Assembly: GCA_021234155.1 (NCBI GenBank)
Contig: JAJEKV010000041.1
Span: forward strand, 4,020,829-4,084,828
Source: Isoetes taiwanensis
Taxonomy: Eukaryota; Streptophyta; Lycopodiopsida; Isoetales; Isoetaceae
DNA: 64,000 nucleotides
Reading direction: 5' to 3'
The notes beneath the pieces are model-generated. The model was not told where the DNA came from. It was given only the letters and a program-made list of their open reading frames with translations, and ran no database searches. The position numbers and the translations under genes were made by a program. This document shows, one piece after another, positions 46,069 to 60,223 of the stretch (position 1 is the stretch's first letter; every line of letters starts with the position of its first letter).

Positions 46069-48264
46069 TCTCGCCAAAAAAAGAAAATGGCTGGTCCCCT
46101 CAGCCATAGGATATCTAAATGAGCAATCCGTAGGGGTCTTCAACATAAACCAATGCTTCGAAAGAAAAATGTGATAGAAGAGATGTGTGAAAATGAAGGT
46201 GGAGTGTATGTATGATGGAATGAGTATGAGTGTGGTGGAGATGTAATGTGAATGAAATGTGGATGATGGAGTAAGTGGAGAAGTGAAGTGCATGATGAGT
46301 ATGGGATGGAAGATATGGAATGTGAGTGTGCAAATGAAGTGAGAAGTGTGTGAGTGTGATGTGAACTCGCCAAAACAAGAAAAATGGCTGGTCTTCTCAG
46401 CCATAAACATGCTAATGTAATGTCAAGGAGCAATGCCTTGCCTTGGACTACATTTTTGGATGGATGCATGCTTCAACCAACTCCAATTCTATCAAGTAAG
46501 CATCTTCCAAATAGGAGAATGCTCAAAGCATGTAATAACAAAGAAAAAGTGTGGCCAAAGAACAAGCCACAATCCAACAAGCTGCTCAAATATGACTGCA
46601 CTAGCATACCAATGTGGCAAATCTGATGTAATGTAATAGAACTTGCTAAACTGACATATCCCAGCTAACTTATTGATCCCAAATGGTGCAAACAAACCTG
46701 TAGGGAACATCTTTGGCTGCTGCATTATAATCGAGATAAAGTGCTGCTCATGTCCAATATCCCATCTTCTATCACATAGTCATGCTCAAATTTACTCAAC
46801 TCTTTTACACTTCCATGCTCAAACATGCAAGGAAGTAGTTTTCTTTGATTCTTAGACTTCTTTGGACTGTCACAACGCTGAACCATTCTATGCACACTTC
46901 ATTCATCAAATCATCAAAAATTAGCAATTCTAGCTCACAATGTGGTGCCAAATCATCAAAGAAAACAAATTTCTCCTTTTTGAGGCATGTAAAGATCATG
47001 CTCACCTGTATTTTCAGCTGGTATACATGTCTCAAATCTGAAATTGCTCATAAAGAGGGCTGCTGTCATGACTGTCACTAAATTCAAGAGCATGTAACAT
47101 ATCTTTAGAGTGCTCAAATGCTAAAGTATCAATGCTTTCCACTTCTAAATCACATAATAATGGTTCACCATCTTCTAAAAATGCTTCACATGTATGAAAA
47201 CTCTCAAACTCAGGGCTGATCATGCATCTATCACTCTTTTCTCATGACAATGCTCAAACTCATCAATTCCATATAAAAGAAATTGCTCACACTCTTCAAT
47301 CATGTGGGATGTGATTATATTTACCTCATTGGACTTCAAGCTTGCTGATAAAGGTACATACTCCAAGGTTTCATGGCTGGCCTCATGTGTTACATAACCA
47401 AAACATTCAAATCTTGGACTGTCATGGCTGATTTCGTGTGAACCATCATCAAAGCATTCAAGTTTTGGACTATTATGATAGTTAACATGCTCTAACTGCT
47501 GTAATTTCTCATTTTCACATGCAAGAACATGGCAACATTCCTCAAGCATAGTAGAAGTATGCAAATTTACCTTCTCAAACTTCAAACTTACTGCTGGAAC
47601 TTTATTTTCGGATTTGGCATGATCAAGAAAATATTTTGGAATGCTACACCTCTCATCCAAATACTTTAGGAGATAATATACTTCAATAGACTTCTCAAAA
47701 GCTTCATAAATGGAATCAAAAGTACCTTTTGCTTGGAGCTTACGTATCTTCTTGTAAACTGGAAAACATGGCTTGAGACCTCGCACAAAAAAATGGATTA
47801 GGTGGCTGCTGGCTGGTAGCTCCAAGTTTCTCTTCTTGCACCTAAGAATATATAAGCACACTCTCTCCACATAATGAGGTACACTTTCCTTCTCTTCTAT
47901 TCTCAAAGTATATAGTTGCTCAATCAACATCTCATCTGTAACAGTGCTAAATCTTTGGACAAAAGTATGGATCAAAACTGACCACTCAGTCGTTCCACAA
48001 CCATAATTCTGCTCAAACAAGAACCATCATTCAGCTTCACTTTCCATACATCTTCCAAAGACTACACATTTTTCCCCTTTCTTATAACCATACTCATCAT
48101 AGTATTTTTCAAATTGTACCAAAAAATTCTCTGGATCTTTTGAGCCATCAAAGATTGGTAAAGGAATAGGAATACATACTTCAATCTGAAAAGGTGGACC
48201 TTGATTGTGAAAAGCCATTCGAGTAATCTCTACCAGGGGAGAGATCTCGGTAGGACCTCCAAAA
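46069..48264 (-). mobile_element. Internal region 2
   Basis: Length 2196 bp, with primer binding site 48244-48261 and a gag frame broken at several points. Confidence 0.85.
46665..48218 (-). pseudogene. gag: gag-like gene, unit 2 (broken)
   Basis: The start is ATG 48218. A stop follows CMESEAE near 48027 (CATTCAGC against CCTTCAGC in unit 5). The frame is then open from 48020 to 47220 across the gag core and into the C-terminal region without interruption, showing that gag core and acidic domain form one protein. A 2-bp loss near 47236 and changes near 47043 and 46980 break the rest. Confidence 0.75.
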
Positions 48265-50049
48265 TGTTGATCCAAAACCTGGCACCTGGACCAACCTCAG
48301 TGGAGCCTACATGGTTAGGACCTCCAGGTTGCTTAAGGCAACCAATCTTGGTGCAAAATTTGCAAGAAAAGATCAATTACTTTAGGATCCCTGAAGAAAA
48401 ATGAGGCAGTTGCACTCAGACATGAATATCTCGAGATGTACTGATCCTTTTCAAATGATTTTTGGAGGATCAGAAAAAAGTTGTGGTGATATGTGGGAAA
48501 AAACTTGGCTCAATTTGGATCTGGAATGGCTGAGAAAATCGGGTTCAAATTTGACAGAAAATCTGGCCAGTGCACTTCCCTGAGATAAAATGAGGTCTGC
48601 ACACTCAAATGATGATATCTTGAGATTTACTGATCTTTTTTGTATGATTCTTGAAATGATTATCAGAAAACAGTTGTAGGCACATGTGGAAAAAAACTTG
48701 GCGTGATTTGGAACTGGTATGAGGGAGAAAAAAGGAATTCAAAGTCGATCAAAAATTCTGTCAGTGAACTGTCACAGAAAAACAGCAAGCAAATTTTTGT
48801 ATCTTGAGTTCTATAAGGTATTTTTGCATGATTTCAATTGTCACAGGTCTGAATAGAGCCTAAAAGCATGTGCAAAAGATAAAATAGTAGTTTGAATCAC
48901 GAAAAATGTTTCTGTAACAATGTTTTGGTGGCAAAAAGTTGCAGAAATAATGAAAGATCAAATTTTCAAACTTGACAGGGGATTTTCATTGATGTATCAA
49001 TCAAATAATCATAATAATACTGTGTTCATGCTATTCAAGCAATAAACTCAGTTAAAAAATCTTGGAAAAATAATTTATGGAAGAATATTAGCCATGAATC
49101 ATTGCCAATGGCTAAGGAATGCTCAGATAGCTTGGAGATCATCGAGAAATCATGCACTGCAATGGTAATGGACGCTTCAATACTTCTGGGCCTTCGAAAC
49201 TTCTGTAGATGTTTCCCATGTATTTATTCTTAGCATTAACGGTTCCAGAATATTAGGTCTTAAATTTAGGCTTGTTGGGTAGATAATGTGCGGGAATCCA
49301 AGAATAGATAGGTTGCAGAGCTCATGGCATCGATTCAGGCGTGATTCAAGCTAAGTTCCATGGGATAGGGTTCGTGGCTTATTTCCACGATACGGTGGCT
49401 GAGTATTTTCATATGTATTTGCCACTGTATATCCGTATTTATGCATTATTCCAATGGTTTTCAAGGTTGAATAATCGAAAATAAGGGAGGATTGGCATTT
49501 TAAACAAGGCTACCACCATAGAATTTTGAACACAAGTTTTAGCTTGGTGGGTTTTGTGAATCCCCAAATTTTCATAAGGCTTGGGCTATATGGGGTGTTG
49601 ACCCAAGGCATGGATTCCCTTCAATGTAGCAAGAGACCAATATATGAAACACACGAGAGCCATGGTAGGAAGTAATATAAATGGCAAAAATGAAGGTGGC
49701 AATGAAAATGAAAGGAAAATGGAAGCTCCTTAGTGAAAGTACGGATGTAAGGGTTAAAAAATGGGAACATGGTTATAAGGGGTATTTGGCAACAATGGCT
49801 AAGAACTTGAGATATAAATACCATGGAATCTTCCAAACTTCAACTATAATGACTTCCAATCTTTAAAAAACATCTTCCAATCTTTAGTCAATCCAGAGTC
49901 TTCTAGTGCATAGTTTGACTTCAAAATAAGTTCTTTTTTCCCAAATTTGACTTCAACATCAATGTCCCCTATCAAGGTCTTCCAAACTTTGACCTAATCT
50001 TCAAGCATAAACCAATGATTAGTATGTATGTTGCCCTTTGGGGGCAACA
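48265..50049 (-). mobile_element. LTR 3
   Basis: Length 1785 bp, close sister of LTR 2. Confidence 0.85.
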
Positions 50050-52240
50050 TCTCGCCAAAACAAGAAAATGGCTGGTCCCCTCAGCCATAGGATATCTAAA
50101 TGAGCAATCCAGAGGGGTCTTCAACATAAACCAATGCTTCTGAGTGAAAACATGATAGAAGAGATGTGTGAAAATGAAGGTGGAGTGTATGTATGATGGA
50201 ATGAGTATGAGTGTGGTGGAGATGTAATGTGAATGAAATGTGGATGATGGAGTAAGTGGAGAAGTGAAGTGCATGATGAGTATGGGATGGAAGATATGGA
50301 ATGTGAGTGTGCAAATGAAGTGAGAAGTGTGTGAGTGTGATGTGAACTCGCCAAAACAAGAAAAATGGCTGGTCTTCTCAGCCATAAACATGCTAATGTA
50401 ATGTCAAGGAGCAATGCCTTGCCTTGGACTACATTTTTGGATGGATGCATGCTTCAACCAACTCCAATTATATCAAGTAAGCATCTTCCAAATAGGAGAA
50501 TGCTCAAAGCATGTAATAACAGCAAAAAGTGTGGCCAAAGAACAAGCCAACAAGCTGCTCAAATATGACTGCACTAGCATACCAATGTGGCAAATCTGAT
50601 GTAATGTAATAGAACTTGCTAAACCGACATATCCCAGCCTAACTTATTGATCCCAAATGGTGCAAACAAACCAGTAGGAACATCTTTGGCTGCTGCATTA
50701 TACTTGAGATAAAGTGCTGCTCATGTCCAATATCCCATCTTCTATCACATAGTCATGCTCAAATTTACTCAACTCTTTTTTACACTTCCATGCTCAAATA
50801 TGCAAGGAAGTAGTTTTCTTTGATTCTTAGACTTCTTTGGACTGTCACAACGCTGAACCATTCTATGCACACTTCATTCATCAAATCATCAAAAATTAGC
50901 AATTCTAGCTCACAATGTGGTGCCAAATCATCAAAGAAAACAAATTTCTCCTTTTGAGGCATGTAAAGATCATGCTCACCTGTATTTTCAGCTGGTATAC
51001 ATGTCTCAAATCTGAAATTCTCATAAAGAGGGCTGCTGTTATGACTGTCACTAAATTCAAGAGCATGTAACATATCTTTAGAGTGCTCAAATGCTAAAGT
51101 ATCAATGCTTTCCACTTCTAAATCACATAATAATGGTTCACCATCTTCTAAAAATGCTTCACATGTATGAAAACTCTCAAACTCAGGGCTGATCATGCAT
51201 CTATCACTCTCTTTCTCATGACAATGCTCAAACTCATCAATTCCATATAAAAGAAATTGCTCACACTCTTCAATCATGTGGGATGTGATTATATTTACCT
51301 CATTGGACTTCAAGCTTGCTGATAAAGGTACATACTCCAAGGTTTCATGGCTGGCCTCATGTGTTACATAACCAAAACATTCAAATCTTGGACTGTCATG
51401 GCTGATTTCGTGTGAACCATCATCAAAGCATTCAAGTTTTGGACTATTATGATAGTTAACATGCTCTAACTGCTGTAATTTCTCATTTTCACATGCAAGA
51501 ACATGGCAACATTCCTCAAGCATAGTAGAAGTATGCAAATTTACCTTCTCAAACTTCAAACTTACTGCTGGAACTTTATTTTCGGATTTGGCATGATCAA
51601 GAAAATATTTTGGAATGCTACACCTCTCATCCAAATACTTTAGGAGATAATATACTTCAACAGACTTCTCAAAAGCTTCATAAATGGAATCAAAAGTACC
51701 TTTTGCTTGAGCTTACGTATCTTCTTGTAAACCGGAAAACATGGCTTGAGACCTCGCACAAAAAAATGGATTAGGTGGTCACTGGCTGGTAGCTCCAAGT
51801 TTCTCTTCTTGCACCTAAGAATATATAAGCACACTCTCTCCACATAATGAGGTACACTTTCCTTCTCTTCTATTCTCAAAGTATATAGTTGCTCAATCAA
51901 CATCTCATCTGTAACAGTGCTAAATCTTTGGACAAAAGTATGGATCAAAACCCGACCACTCACTTAGCTCCACAACCATAATTCTGCTCAAACAAGAACC
52001 ATCATTCAAATTTCACTTTCCATACATCTTCCAAAGACTACACATTTTTCCCCTTTCTTATAACCATACTCATCATAGTATTTTTCAAATTGTACCAAAA
52101 AATTCTCTGGATCTTTTGAGCCATCAAAGATTGGTAAAGGAATAGGAATACATACTTCAATCTGAAAAGGTGGACCTTGATTGTGAAAAGCCATTCGAGT
52201 AATCTCTACCAGGGGAGAGATCTCGGTAGGACCTCCAAAA
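50050..52240 (-). mobile_element. Internal region 3
   Basis: Length 2191 bp, primer binding site 52220-52237. It shares with internal region 4 a 7-bp deletion (AAGCCAACAAGC instead of AAGCCACAATCCAACAAGC) and CCAATTATATCAAG. Confidence 0.85.
50639..52194 (-). pseudogene. gag: gag-like gene, unit 3 (broken)
   Basis: The start is ATG 52194. It is broken near 52010 (AAATTTCAC in place of AGCTTCAC) and by a 1-bp loss near 51710 (GCTTGAGC instead of GCTTGGAGC). The C-terminal region is then open from 51634 to 50780, where an extra T run near 50780 shifts the end. Confidence 0.75.
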
Positions 52241-54038
52241 TGTTGATCCAAAACCTGGCACCTGGACCAACCTCAGTGGAGCCTACATGGTTAGGACCTC
52301 CAGGTTGCTTAAGGCAACCAATCTTGGTGCAAAATTTGCAAGAAAAGATCAATTACTTTAGGATCCCTGAAGAAAAATGAGGCAGTTGCACTCAGACATG
52401 AATATCTCGAGATGTACTGATCCTTTTCAAATGATTTTTGGAGGAGAAATCAGAAAAAAGTTGTGGTGATATGTGGGAAAAAACTTGGCTCAATTTGGAT
52501 CTGGAATGGCTGAGAAAATCGGGTTCAAAGTTGACAGAAAATCTGGCCAGTGCACTTCCCTGAGATAAAATGAGGTCTGCACACTCAAATGATGATATCT
52601 TGAGATTTACTGATCTTTTTTGTATGATTCTTGAAATGATTATCAGAAAACAGTTGTAGGCACATGTGGAAAAAAAAAAACTTGGCGTGATTTGGAACTG
52701 GTATGAGGGAGAAAAAGGAATTCAAAGTCGATCAAAAATTCTGTCGCTGAACTGTCACGAAAAACAAAAAAGCAAATTTTTGTATCTTGAGTTCTATAAG
52801 GTATTTTTGCATGATTTCAATTGTCACAGGTCTGAATAGAGCCTAAAAGCATGTGCAAAAGATAAAATAGTAGTTTGAATCACGAAAAATGTTTCAGAAC
52901 AATTTTTGGTGGCAAAAAGTTGCGTAAATAATGAAAGATCAAATTTTCAAACTTGACAGGGATTTTCATTGATGTATCAATCAAATAATCATAATAATAC
53001 TGTGTTCATGCTATTCAAGCAATAAACTCAGTTAAAAAATCTTGGAAAAATAATTTATGGAAGAATATTAGCCATGAATCATTGCCAATGGCTAAGGAAT
53101 GCTCGATAGCTTGGAGATCATCGAGAAATCATGCACTGCAATGGTAATGGACGCTTCAATACTTCTGGGCCTTCGAAACTTCTGTAGATGTTTCCCATGT
53201 ATTTATTCTTAGCATTAACGGTTCCAGAATATTAGGTCTTAAATTTAGGCTTGTTGGGTAGATAATGTGCGGGAATCCAAGAATAGATAGGTTGCGTAGA
53301 GCTCATGGCATCGATTCAAAGGCGTGATTCAAGCTAAGTTCCATGGGATAGGGTTCGTGGGCTTATTTCCACGATACACGGTGGCTGAGTATTTTTCATA
53401 TGTATTTGCCAATCGATATCCGTGATTTATGCATTATTCCAATGGTTTTCAAGGTTGAATAATCGAAAATAAGGGAGGATTGGCATTTTAAACAAGGCTA
53501 CCACCATAGAATTTTGAACACAAGTTTTAGCTTGGTGGGTTTTGTGAATCCCCAAATTTTCATAAGGCTTGGGCTATATGGGGTGTTGACCCAAGGCATG
53601 GATTCCCTTCAATGTAGCAAGAGACCAATATATGAAACACACGAGAGCCATGGTAGGAAGTAATATAAATGGCAAAAAATGAAGGTGGCAATGAAAATGA
53701 AAGGAAAATGGAAGCTCCTTAGTGAAAGTACGGATGTAAGGGTTAAAAAATGGGAACATGGTTATAAGGGGTATTTGGCAACAATGGCTAAGAACTTGAG
53801 ATATAAATACCATGGAATCTTCCAAACTTCAACTATAATGACTTCCAATCTTTAAAAAACATCTTCCAATCTTTAGTCAACCCAGAGTCTTCTAGTGCAT
53901 AGTTTGACTTCAAAATAAGTTCTTTTTTCCCAAATTTGACTTCAACATCAATGTCCCCTATCAAGGTCTTCCAAACTTTGACCTAATCTTCAAGCATAAA
54001 CCAATGATTAGTATGTATGTTGCCCTTTGGGGGCAACA
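52241..54038 (-). mobile_element. LTR 4
   Basis: Length 1798 bp, the longest copy; short insertions include a longer A run near 52671 and GATTCAAAGGCGTG near 53314. Confidence 0.85.
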
Positions 54039-56230
54039 TCTCGCCAAAACAAGAAAATGGCTGGTCCCCTCAGCCATAGGATATCTAAATGAGCAATCCA
54101 GAGGGGTCTTCAACATAAACCAATGCTTCTGAGTGAAAACATGATAGAAGAGATGTGTGAAAACGCAGGTGGAGTGTATGTATGATGGAATGAGTATGAG
54201 TGTGGTGGAGATGTAATGTGAATGAAATGTGGATGATGGAGTAAGTGGAGAAGTGAAGTGCATGATGAGTATGGGATGGAAGATATGGAATGTGAGTGTG
54301 CAAATGAAGTGAGAAGTGTGTGAGTGTGATGTGAACTCGCCAAAACAAGAAAAACGGATGGTCTTCTCAGCCATAAACATGCTAATGTAATGTCAAGGAG
54401 CAATGCCTTGCCTTGGACTACATTTTTGGATGGATGCATGCTTCAACCAACTCCAATTATATCAAGTAAGCATCTTCCAAATAGGAGAATGCTCAAAGCA
54501 TGTAATAACAGCAAAAAGTGTGGCCAAAGAACAAGCCAACAAGCTGCTCAAATATGACTGCACTAGCATACCAATGTGGCAAATCTGATGTAATGTAATA
54601 GAACTTGCTAAACTGACATATCCCAGCTAACTTATTGATCCCAAATGGTGCAAACAAACCTGTAGGAACATCTTTGGCTGCTGCATTATACTGAGATAAA
54701 GTGCTGCTCATGTCCAATATCCCATCTTCTATCACATAGTCATGCTCAAATTTACTCAACTCTTTTACACTTCCATGCTCAAACATGCAAGGAAGTAGTT
54801 TTCTTTGATTCTTAGACTTCTTTGGACTGTCACAACGCTGAACCATTCTATGCACACTTCATTCATCAAATCATCAAAAATTAGCAATTCTAGCTCACAA
54901 TGTGGTGCCAAATCATCAAAGAAAACAAATTTCTCCTTTTGAGGCATGTAAAGATCATGCTCACCTGTATTTTCAGCTGGTATACATGTCTCAAATCTGA
55001 AATTCTCATAAAGAGGGCTGCTGTTATGACTGTCACTAAATTCAAGAGCATGTAACATATCTTTAGAGTGCTCAAATGCTAAAGTATCAATGCTTTCCAC
55101 TTCTAAATCACATAATAATGGTTCACCATCTTCTAAAAATGCTTCACATGTATGAAAACTCTCAAACTCAGGGGCTGATCATGCATCTATCACTCTCTTT
55201 CTCATGACAATGCTCAAACTCATCAATTCCATATAAAAGAAATTGCTCACACTCTTCAATCATGTGGGATGTGATTATATTTACCTCATTGGACTTCAAG
55301 CTTGCTGATAAAGGTACATACTCCAAGGTTTCATGGCTGGCCTCATGTGTTACATAACCAAAACATTCAAATCTTGGACTGTCATGGCTGATTTAGGTGT
55401 GAACCATCATCAAAGCATTCAAGTTTTGGACTATTATGATAGTTAACATGCTCTAACTGCTGTAATTTCTCATTTTCACATGCAAGAACATGGCAACATT
55501 CCTCAAGCATAGTAGAAGTATGCAAATTTACCTTCTCAAACTTCAAACTTACTGCTGGAACTTTATTTTCGGATTTGGCATGATCAAGAAAATATTTTGG
55601 AATGCTACACCTCTCATCCAAATACTTTAGGAGATAATATACTTCAACAGACTTCTCAAAAGCTTCATAAATGGAATCAAAAGTACCTTTTGCTTGGAGC
55701 TTACGTATCTTCTTGTAAACTGGAAAACATGGCTTGAGACCTCGCACAAAAAAATGGATTAGGTGGTCAGCCGGGCTGGTAGCTCCAAGTTTCTCTTCTT
55801 GCACCTAAGAATATATAAGCACACTCTCTCCACATAATGAGGTACACTTTCCTTCTCTTCTATTCTCAAAGTATATAGTTGCTCAATCAACATCTCATCT
55901 CAGAATAAAGCTAAATCTTTGGACAAAAGTATGGATCAAAACCCGACCACTTTCGGTGCTCCACAACCATAATTCTGCTCAAACAAGAACCATCCTTCAG
56001 CTTCACTTTCCATACATCTTCCAAAGACTACACATTTTTCCCCTTTCTTATAACCATACTCATCATAGTATTTTTCAAATTGTACCAAAAAATTCTCTGG
56101 ATCTTTTGAGCCATCAAAGATTGGTAAAGGAATAGGAATACATACTTCAATCTGAAAAGGTGGACCTTGATTGTGAAAAGCCATTCGAGTAATCTCTACC
56201 AGGGGAGAGATCTCGGTAGGACCTCCAAAA
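54039..56230 (-). mobile_element. Internal region 4
   Basis: Length 2192 bp, primer binding site 56210-56227. Sister of internal region 3 by the shared 7-bp deletion near 54535. Confidence 0.85.
54627..56184 (-). pseudogene. gag: gag-like gene, unit 4 (broken)
   Basis: The start is ATG 56184. It is open to about 55936 and again from 55804 to 55382. It is broken near 55940 (TTTCGGTGC), near 55905 (CTCAGAATAAAGC), near 55395 (GATTTAGGTGTG against GATTTCGTGTG) and by an extra G near 55172. Confidence 0.75.
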
Positions 56231-58023
56231 TGTTGATCCAAAACCTGGCACCTGGACCAACCTCAGTGGAGCCTACATGGTTAGGACCTCCAGGTTGCTT
56301 AAGGCAACCAATCTTGGTGCAAAATTTGCAAGAAAAGATCAATTACTTTAGGATCCCTGAAGAAAAATGAGGCAGTTGCACTCAGACATGAATATCTCGA
56401 GATGTACTGATCCTTTTCAAATGATTTTTGGAGGAGAAATCAGAAAAACGTTGTGGTGATATGTGGGAAAAAACTTGGCTCAATTTGGATCTAGAATGGC
56501 TGAGAACATCGGGTTCAAAGTTGACAGAAAATCTGGCCGGTGCACTTCCCCGAGAGATAAAATGAGGTCTGCACACTCAAAATGATGATATCTTGAGATT
56601 TACTGATCTTTTTTGTATGATTCTTGAAATGATTATCAGAAAACAGTTGTAGGCACATGTGGAAAAAAACTTGGCGTGATTTGGAACTGGTATGAGGGAG
56701 AAAAAGAATTCAAAGTCGATCAAAAATTCTGTCGATTGAACTGTCACAGAAAAAAAAGCAAGCAAATTTTTGTATCTTGAGTTCTATAAGGTATTTTTGC
56801 ATGATTTCAATTGTCACAGGTCTGAATAGAGCCTAAAAGCATGTGCAAAAGATAAAATAGTAGTTTGAATCACGAAAAATGTTTCAGTAACAATGTTTTG
56901 GTGGCAAAAAGTTGCGTAAATAATGAAAGATCAAATTTTCAAACTTGACAGGGGGATTTTCATTAATGTATCAATCAAATAATCATAATAATACTGTGTT
57001 CATGCTATTCAAGCAATAAACTCAGTTAAAAAATCTTGGGAAAATAATTTATGGAAGAATATTAGCCATGAATCATTGCCAATGGCTAAGGAATGCTCGA
57101 TAGCTTGGAGATCATCGAGAAATCATGCACTTGCAATGGTAATGGACGCTTCAATACTTACGGGCCTTGAAACTTCTGTAGATGTTTCCCATGTATTTAT
57201 TCTTAGCATTAACGGTTCCGAATATTAGGTCTTAAATTTAGGCTTGTTGGGTAGATAATGTGCGGGAATCCAAGAATAGATAGGTTGCAGAGCTCATGGC
57301 ATCGATTCAAAGCGTGATTCAAGCTAAGTTCCATGGGATAGGGTTCGTGGCTTATTTCCACGATACGGTGGCTTTTCATATTTTCATATGTATTTGCCAT
57401 CGATATCCGTATTTATGCATTATTCCAATGGTTTTCAAGGTTGAATAATCGAAAATAAGGGAGGATTGGCATTTTAAACAAGGCTACCACCATAGAATTT
57501 TGAACACAAGTTTTAGCTTGGTGGGTTTTGTGAATCCCCAAATTTTCATAAGGCTTGGGCTATATGGGGTGTTGACCCAAGGCATGGATTCCCTTCAATG
57601 TAGCAAGAGACCAATATATGAAACACACGAGAGCCATGGTAGGAAGTAATATAAATGGCAAAAATGAAGGTGGCAATGAAAATGAAAGGAAAATGGAAGC
57701 TCCTTAGTGAAAGTACGGATGTAAGGGTTAAAAAATGGGAACATGGTTATAAGGGGTATTTGGCAACAATGGCTAAGAACTTGAGATATAAATACCATGG
57801 AATCTTCCAAACTTCAACTATAATGACTTCCAATCTTTAAAAAACATCTTCCAATCTTTAGTCAACCCAGAGTCTTCTAGTGCATAGTTTGACTTCAAAA
57901 TAAGTTCTTTTTTCCCAAATTTGACTTCAACATCAATGTCCCCTATCAAGGTCTTCCAAACTTTGACCTAATCTTCAAGCATAAACCAATGATTAGTATG
58001 TATGTTGCCCTTTGGGGGCAACA
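56231..58023 (-). mobile_element. LTR 5
   Basis: Length 1793 bp. It has CTTTTCATATTTTCATATG near 57373 where other copies read CTGAGTATTTTCATATG. Confidence 0.85.
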
Positions 58024-58618
58024 TCTCGCCAAAACAAGAAAATGGCTGGTCCCCTCAGCCATAGGATATCTAAATGAGCAATCCAGAGGGGTCTTCAACA
58101 TAAACCAATGCTTCTGAGTGAAAATATGATAGAAGAGATGTGTGAAAATGAAGGTGGAGTGTATGTATGATGGAATGAGTATGAGTGTGGTGGAGATGTA
58201 ATGTGAATGAAATGTGGATGATGGAGTAAGTGGAGAAGTGAAGTGCATGATGAGTATGGGATGGAAGATATGGAATGTGAGTGTGCAAATGAAGTGAGAA
58301 GTGTGTGAGTGTGATGTGAACTCGCTAAAACAAGAAAAATGGCTGGTCTTCTCAGCCATAAACATGCTAATGTAATGTCAAGGAGCAATGCCTTGCCTTG
58401 GACTACATTTTTGGATGGATGCATGCTTCAACCAACTCCAATTCTATCAAGTAAGCATCTTCCAAATAGGAGAATGCTCAAAGCATGTAATAACAGCAAA
58501 AAGTGTGGCCAAAGAACAAGCCACAATCCAACAAGCTGCTCAAATATGACTGCACTAGCATACCAATGTGGCAAATCTGATGTAATGTAATAGAACTTGC
58601 TAAACTGACATATTCCAG

Positions 58619-60180
58619 CTAACTTATTGATCCCAAATGGTGCAAACAAACCTGTAGGAACATCTTTGGCTTTGCATTATCTTGAGATAAAGTGCTGCTC
58701 ATGTCCAATATCCCATCTTCTATCACATAGTCATGCTCAAATTTACTCAACTCTTTTACACTTCCATGCTCAAACATGCAAGGAAGTAGTTTTCTTTGAT
58801 TCTTAGACTTCTTTGGACTGTCACAACGCTGAAACTCAGGTCTGAACCATTCTATGCACACTTCATTCATCAAATCATCAAAAATTAGCAATTCTAGCTC
58901 ACAATGTGGTGCCAAATCATCAAAGAAAACAAATTTCTCCTTTTGAGGCATGTAAAGATCATGCTCACCTGTATTTTCAGCTGGTATACATGTCTCAAAT
59001 CTGAAATTCTCATAAAGAGGGCTGCTGTCATGATCATCACTAAATTCAAGAGCATGTAACATATCTTTAGAGTGCTCAAATGCTAAAGTATCAATGCTTT
59101 CCACTTCTAAATCACATAATAATGGTTCACCATCTTCTAAAAATGCTTCACATGTATGAAAACTCTCAAACTCAGGGCTGATCATGCATCTATCACTCTC
59201 TTTCTCATGACAATGCTCAAACTCATCAATTCCATATAAAAGAACTTGCTCACACTCTTCAATCATGTGGGATGTGATTATATTTACCTCATTGGACTTC
59301 AAGCTTGCTGATAAAGGTACATACTCCAAGGTTTCATGGCTGGCCTCATGTGTTACATAACCAAAACATTCAAATCTTGGACTGTCATGGCTGATTTCGT
59401 GTGAACCATCATCAAAGCATTCAAGTTTTGGACTATTATGATAGTTAACATGCTCTAACTGCTGTAATTTCTCATTTTCACATGCAAGAACATGGCAACA
59501 TTCCTCAAGCATAGTAGAAGTATGCAAATTTACCTTCTCAAACTTCAAACTTACTGCTGGAACTTTATTTTCGGTTTGGCATGATCAAGAAAATATTTTG
59601 GAATGCTACACCTCTCATCCAAATACTTTAGGAGATAATATACTTCAACAGACTTCTCAAAAGCTTCATAAATGGAATCAAAAGTACCTTTTGCTTGGAG
59701 CTTACGTATCTTCTTGTAAACCGAAAACATGGCTTGAGACCTCGCAAAAAAAAAATGGATTAGGTGGTCACTGGCTGGTAGCTCCAAGTTTCTCTTCTTG
59801 CACCTAAGAATATATAAGCACACTCTCTCCACATAATGAGGTACACTTTCCTTCTCTTCTATTCTCAAAGTATATAGTTGCTCAATCAACATCTCATCTG
59901 TAACAGTGCTAAATCTTTGGACAAAAGTATTGATCAAAACTGACCACTCAGTCGCTCCACAACCATAATTCTGCTCAAACAAGAACCATCCTTCAGCTTC
60001 ACTTTCCATACATCTTCCAAAGACTACACATTTTTCCCCTTTCTTATAACCATACTCATCATAGTATTTTTCAAATTGTACCAAAAAATTCTCTGGATCT
60101 TTTGAGCCATCAAAGATTGGTAAAGGAATAGGAATACATACTTCAATCTGAAAAGGTGGACCTTGATTGTGAAAAGCCAT
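58619..60180 (-). pseudogene. gag: gag-like gene, unit 5 (one frameshift)
   Basis: This is the least damaged gag copy: ATG 60180 to stop 58619, about 520 codons, broken by a single lost base near 59575 (TTTTCGGTTTGG instead of TTTTCGGATTTGG). The N-terminal ~210 residues match the retrotransposon gag (PF03732-type) pattern: FDGSKDPENFLVQFEKYY, SEAEGWFLFEQ, WSVLINTFVQRF, YTLRIEEKESVPHYVERV. In working relatives this domain builds the particle that packages RNA. The remaining ~310 residues are very acidic and rich in Cys and His, with degenerate repeats such as SPKLECFDDGSHEIS and SPRFECFGYVTHEAS. There is no CCHC zinc knuckle, protease or RT. The start was chosen as the first ATG after the primer binding site. 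Confidence 0.8.
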
Positions 60181-60205
60181 TCGAGTAATCTCTACCAGGG
60201 GAGAG

Positions 60206-60223
60206 ATCTCGGTAGGACCTCCA
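60206..60223 (-). other. Primer binding site (tRNA-Gln-like)
   Basis: The plus strand reads ATCTCGGTAGGACCTCCA. It ends in CCA and resembles, from memory, the 3' end of plant tRNA-Gln. It lies 3 nt inside the internal region, next to LTR 6. The same site is at 48244-48261, 52220-52237 and 56210-56227, and with one base missing at 44260-44276. It would prime minus-strand DNA synthesis. Confidence 0.7.
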
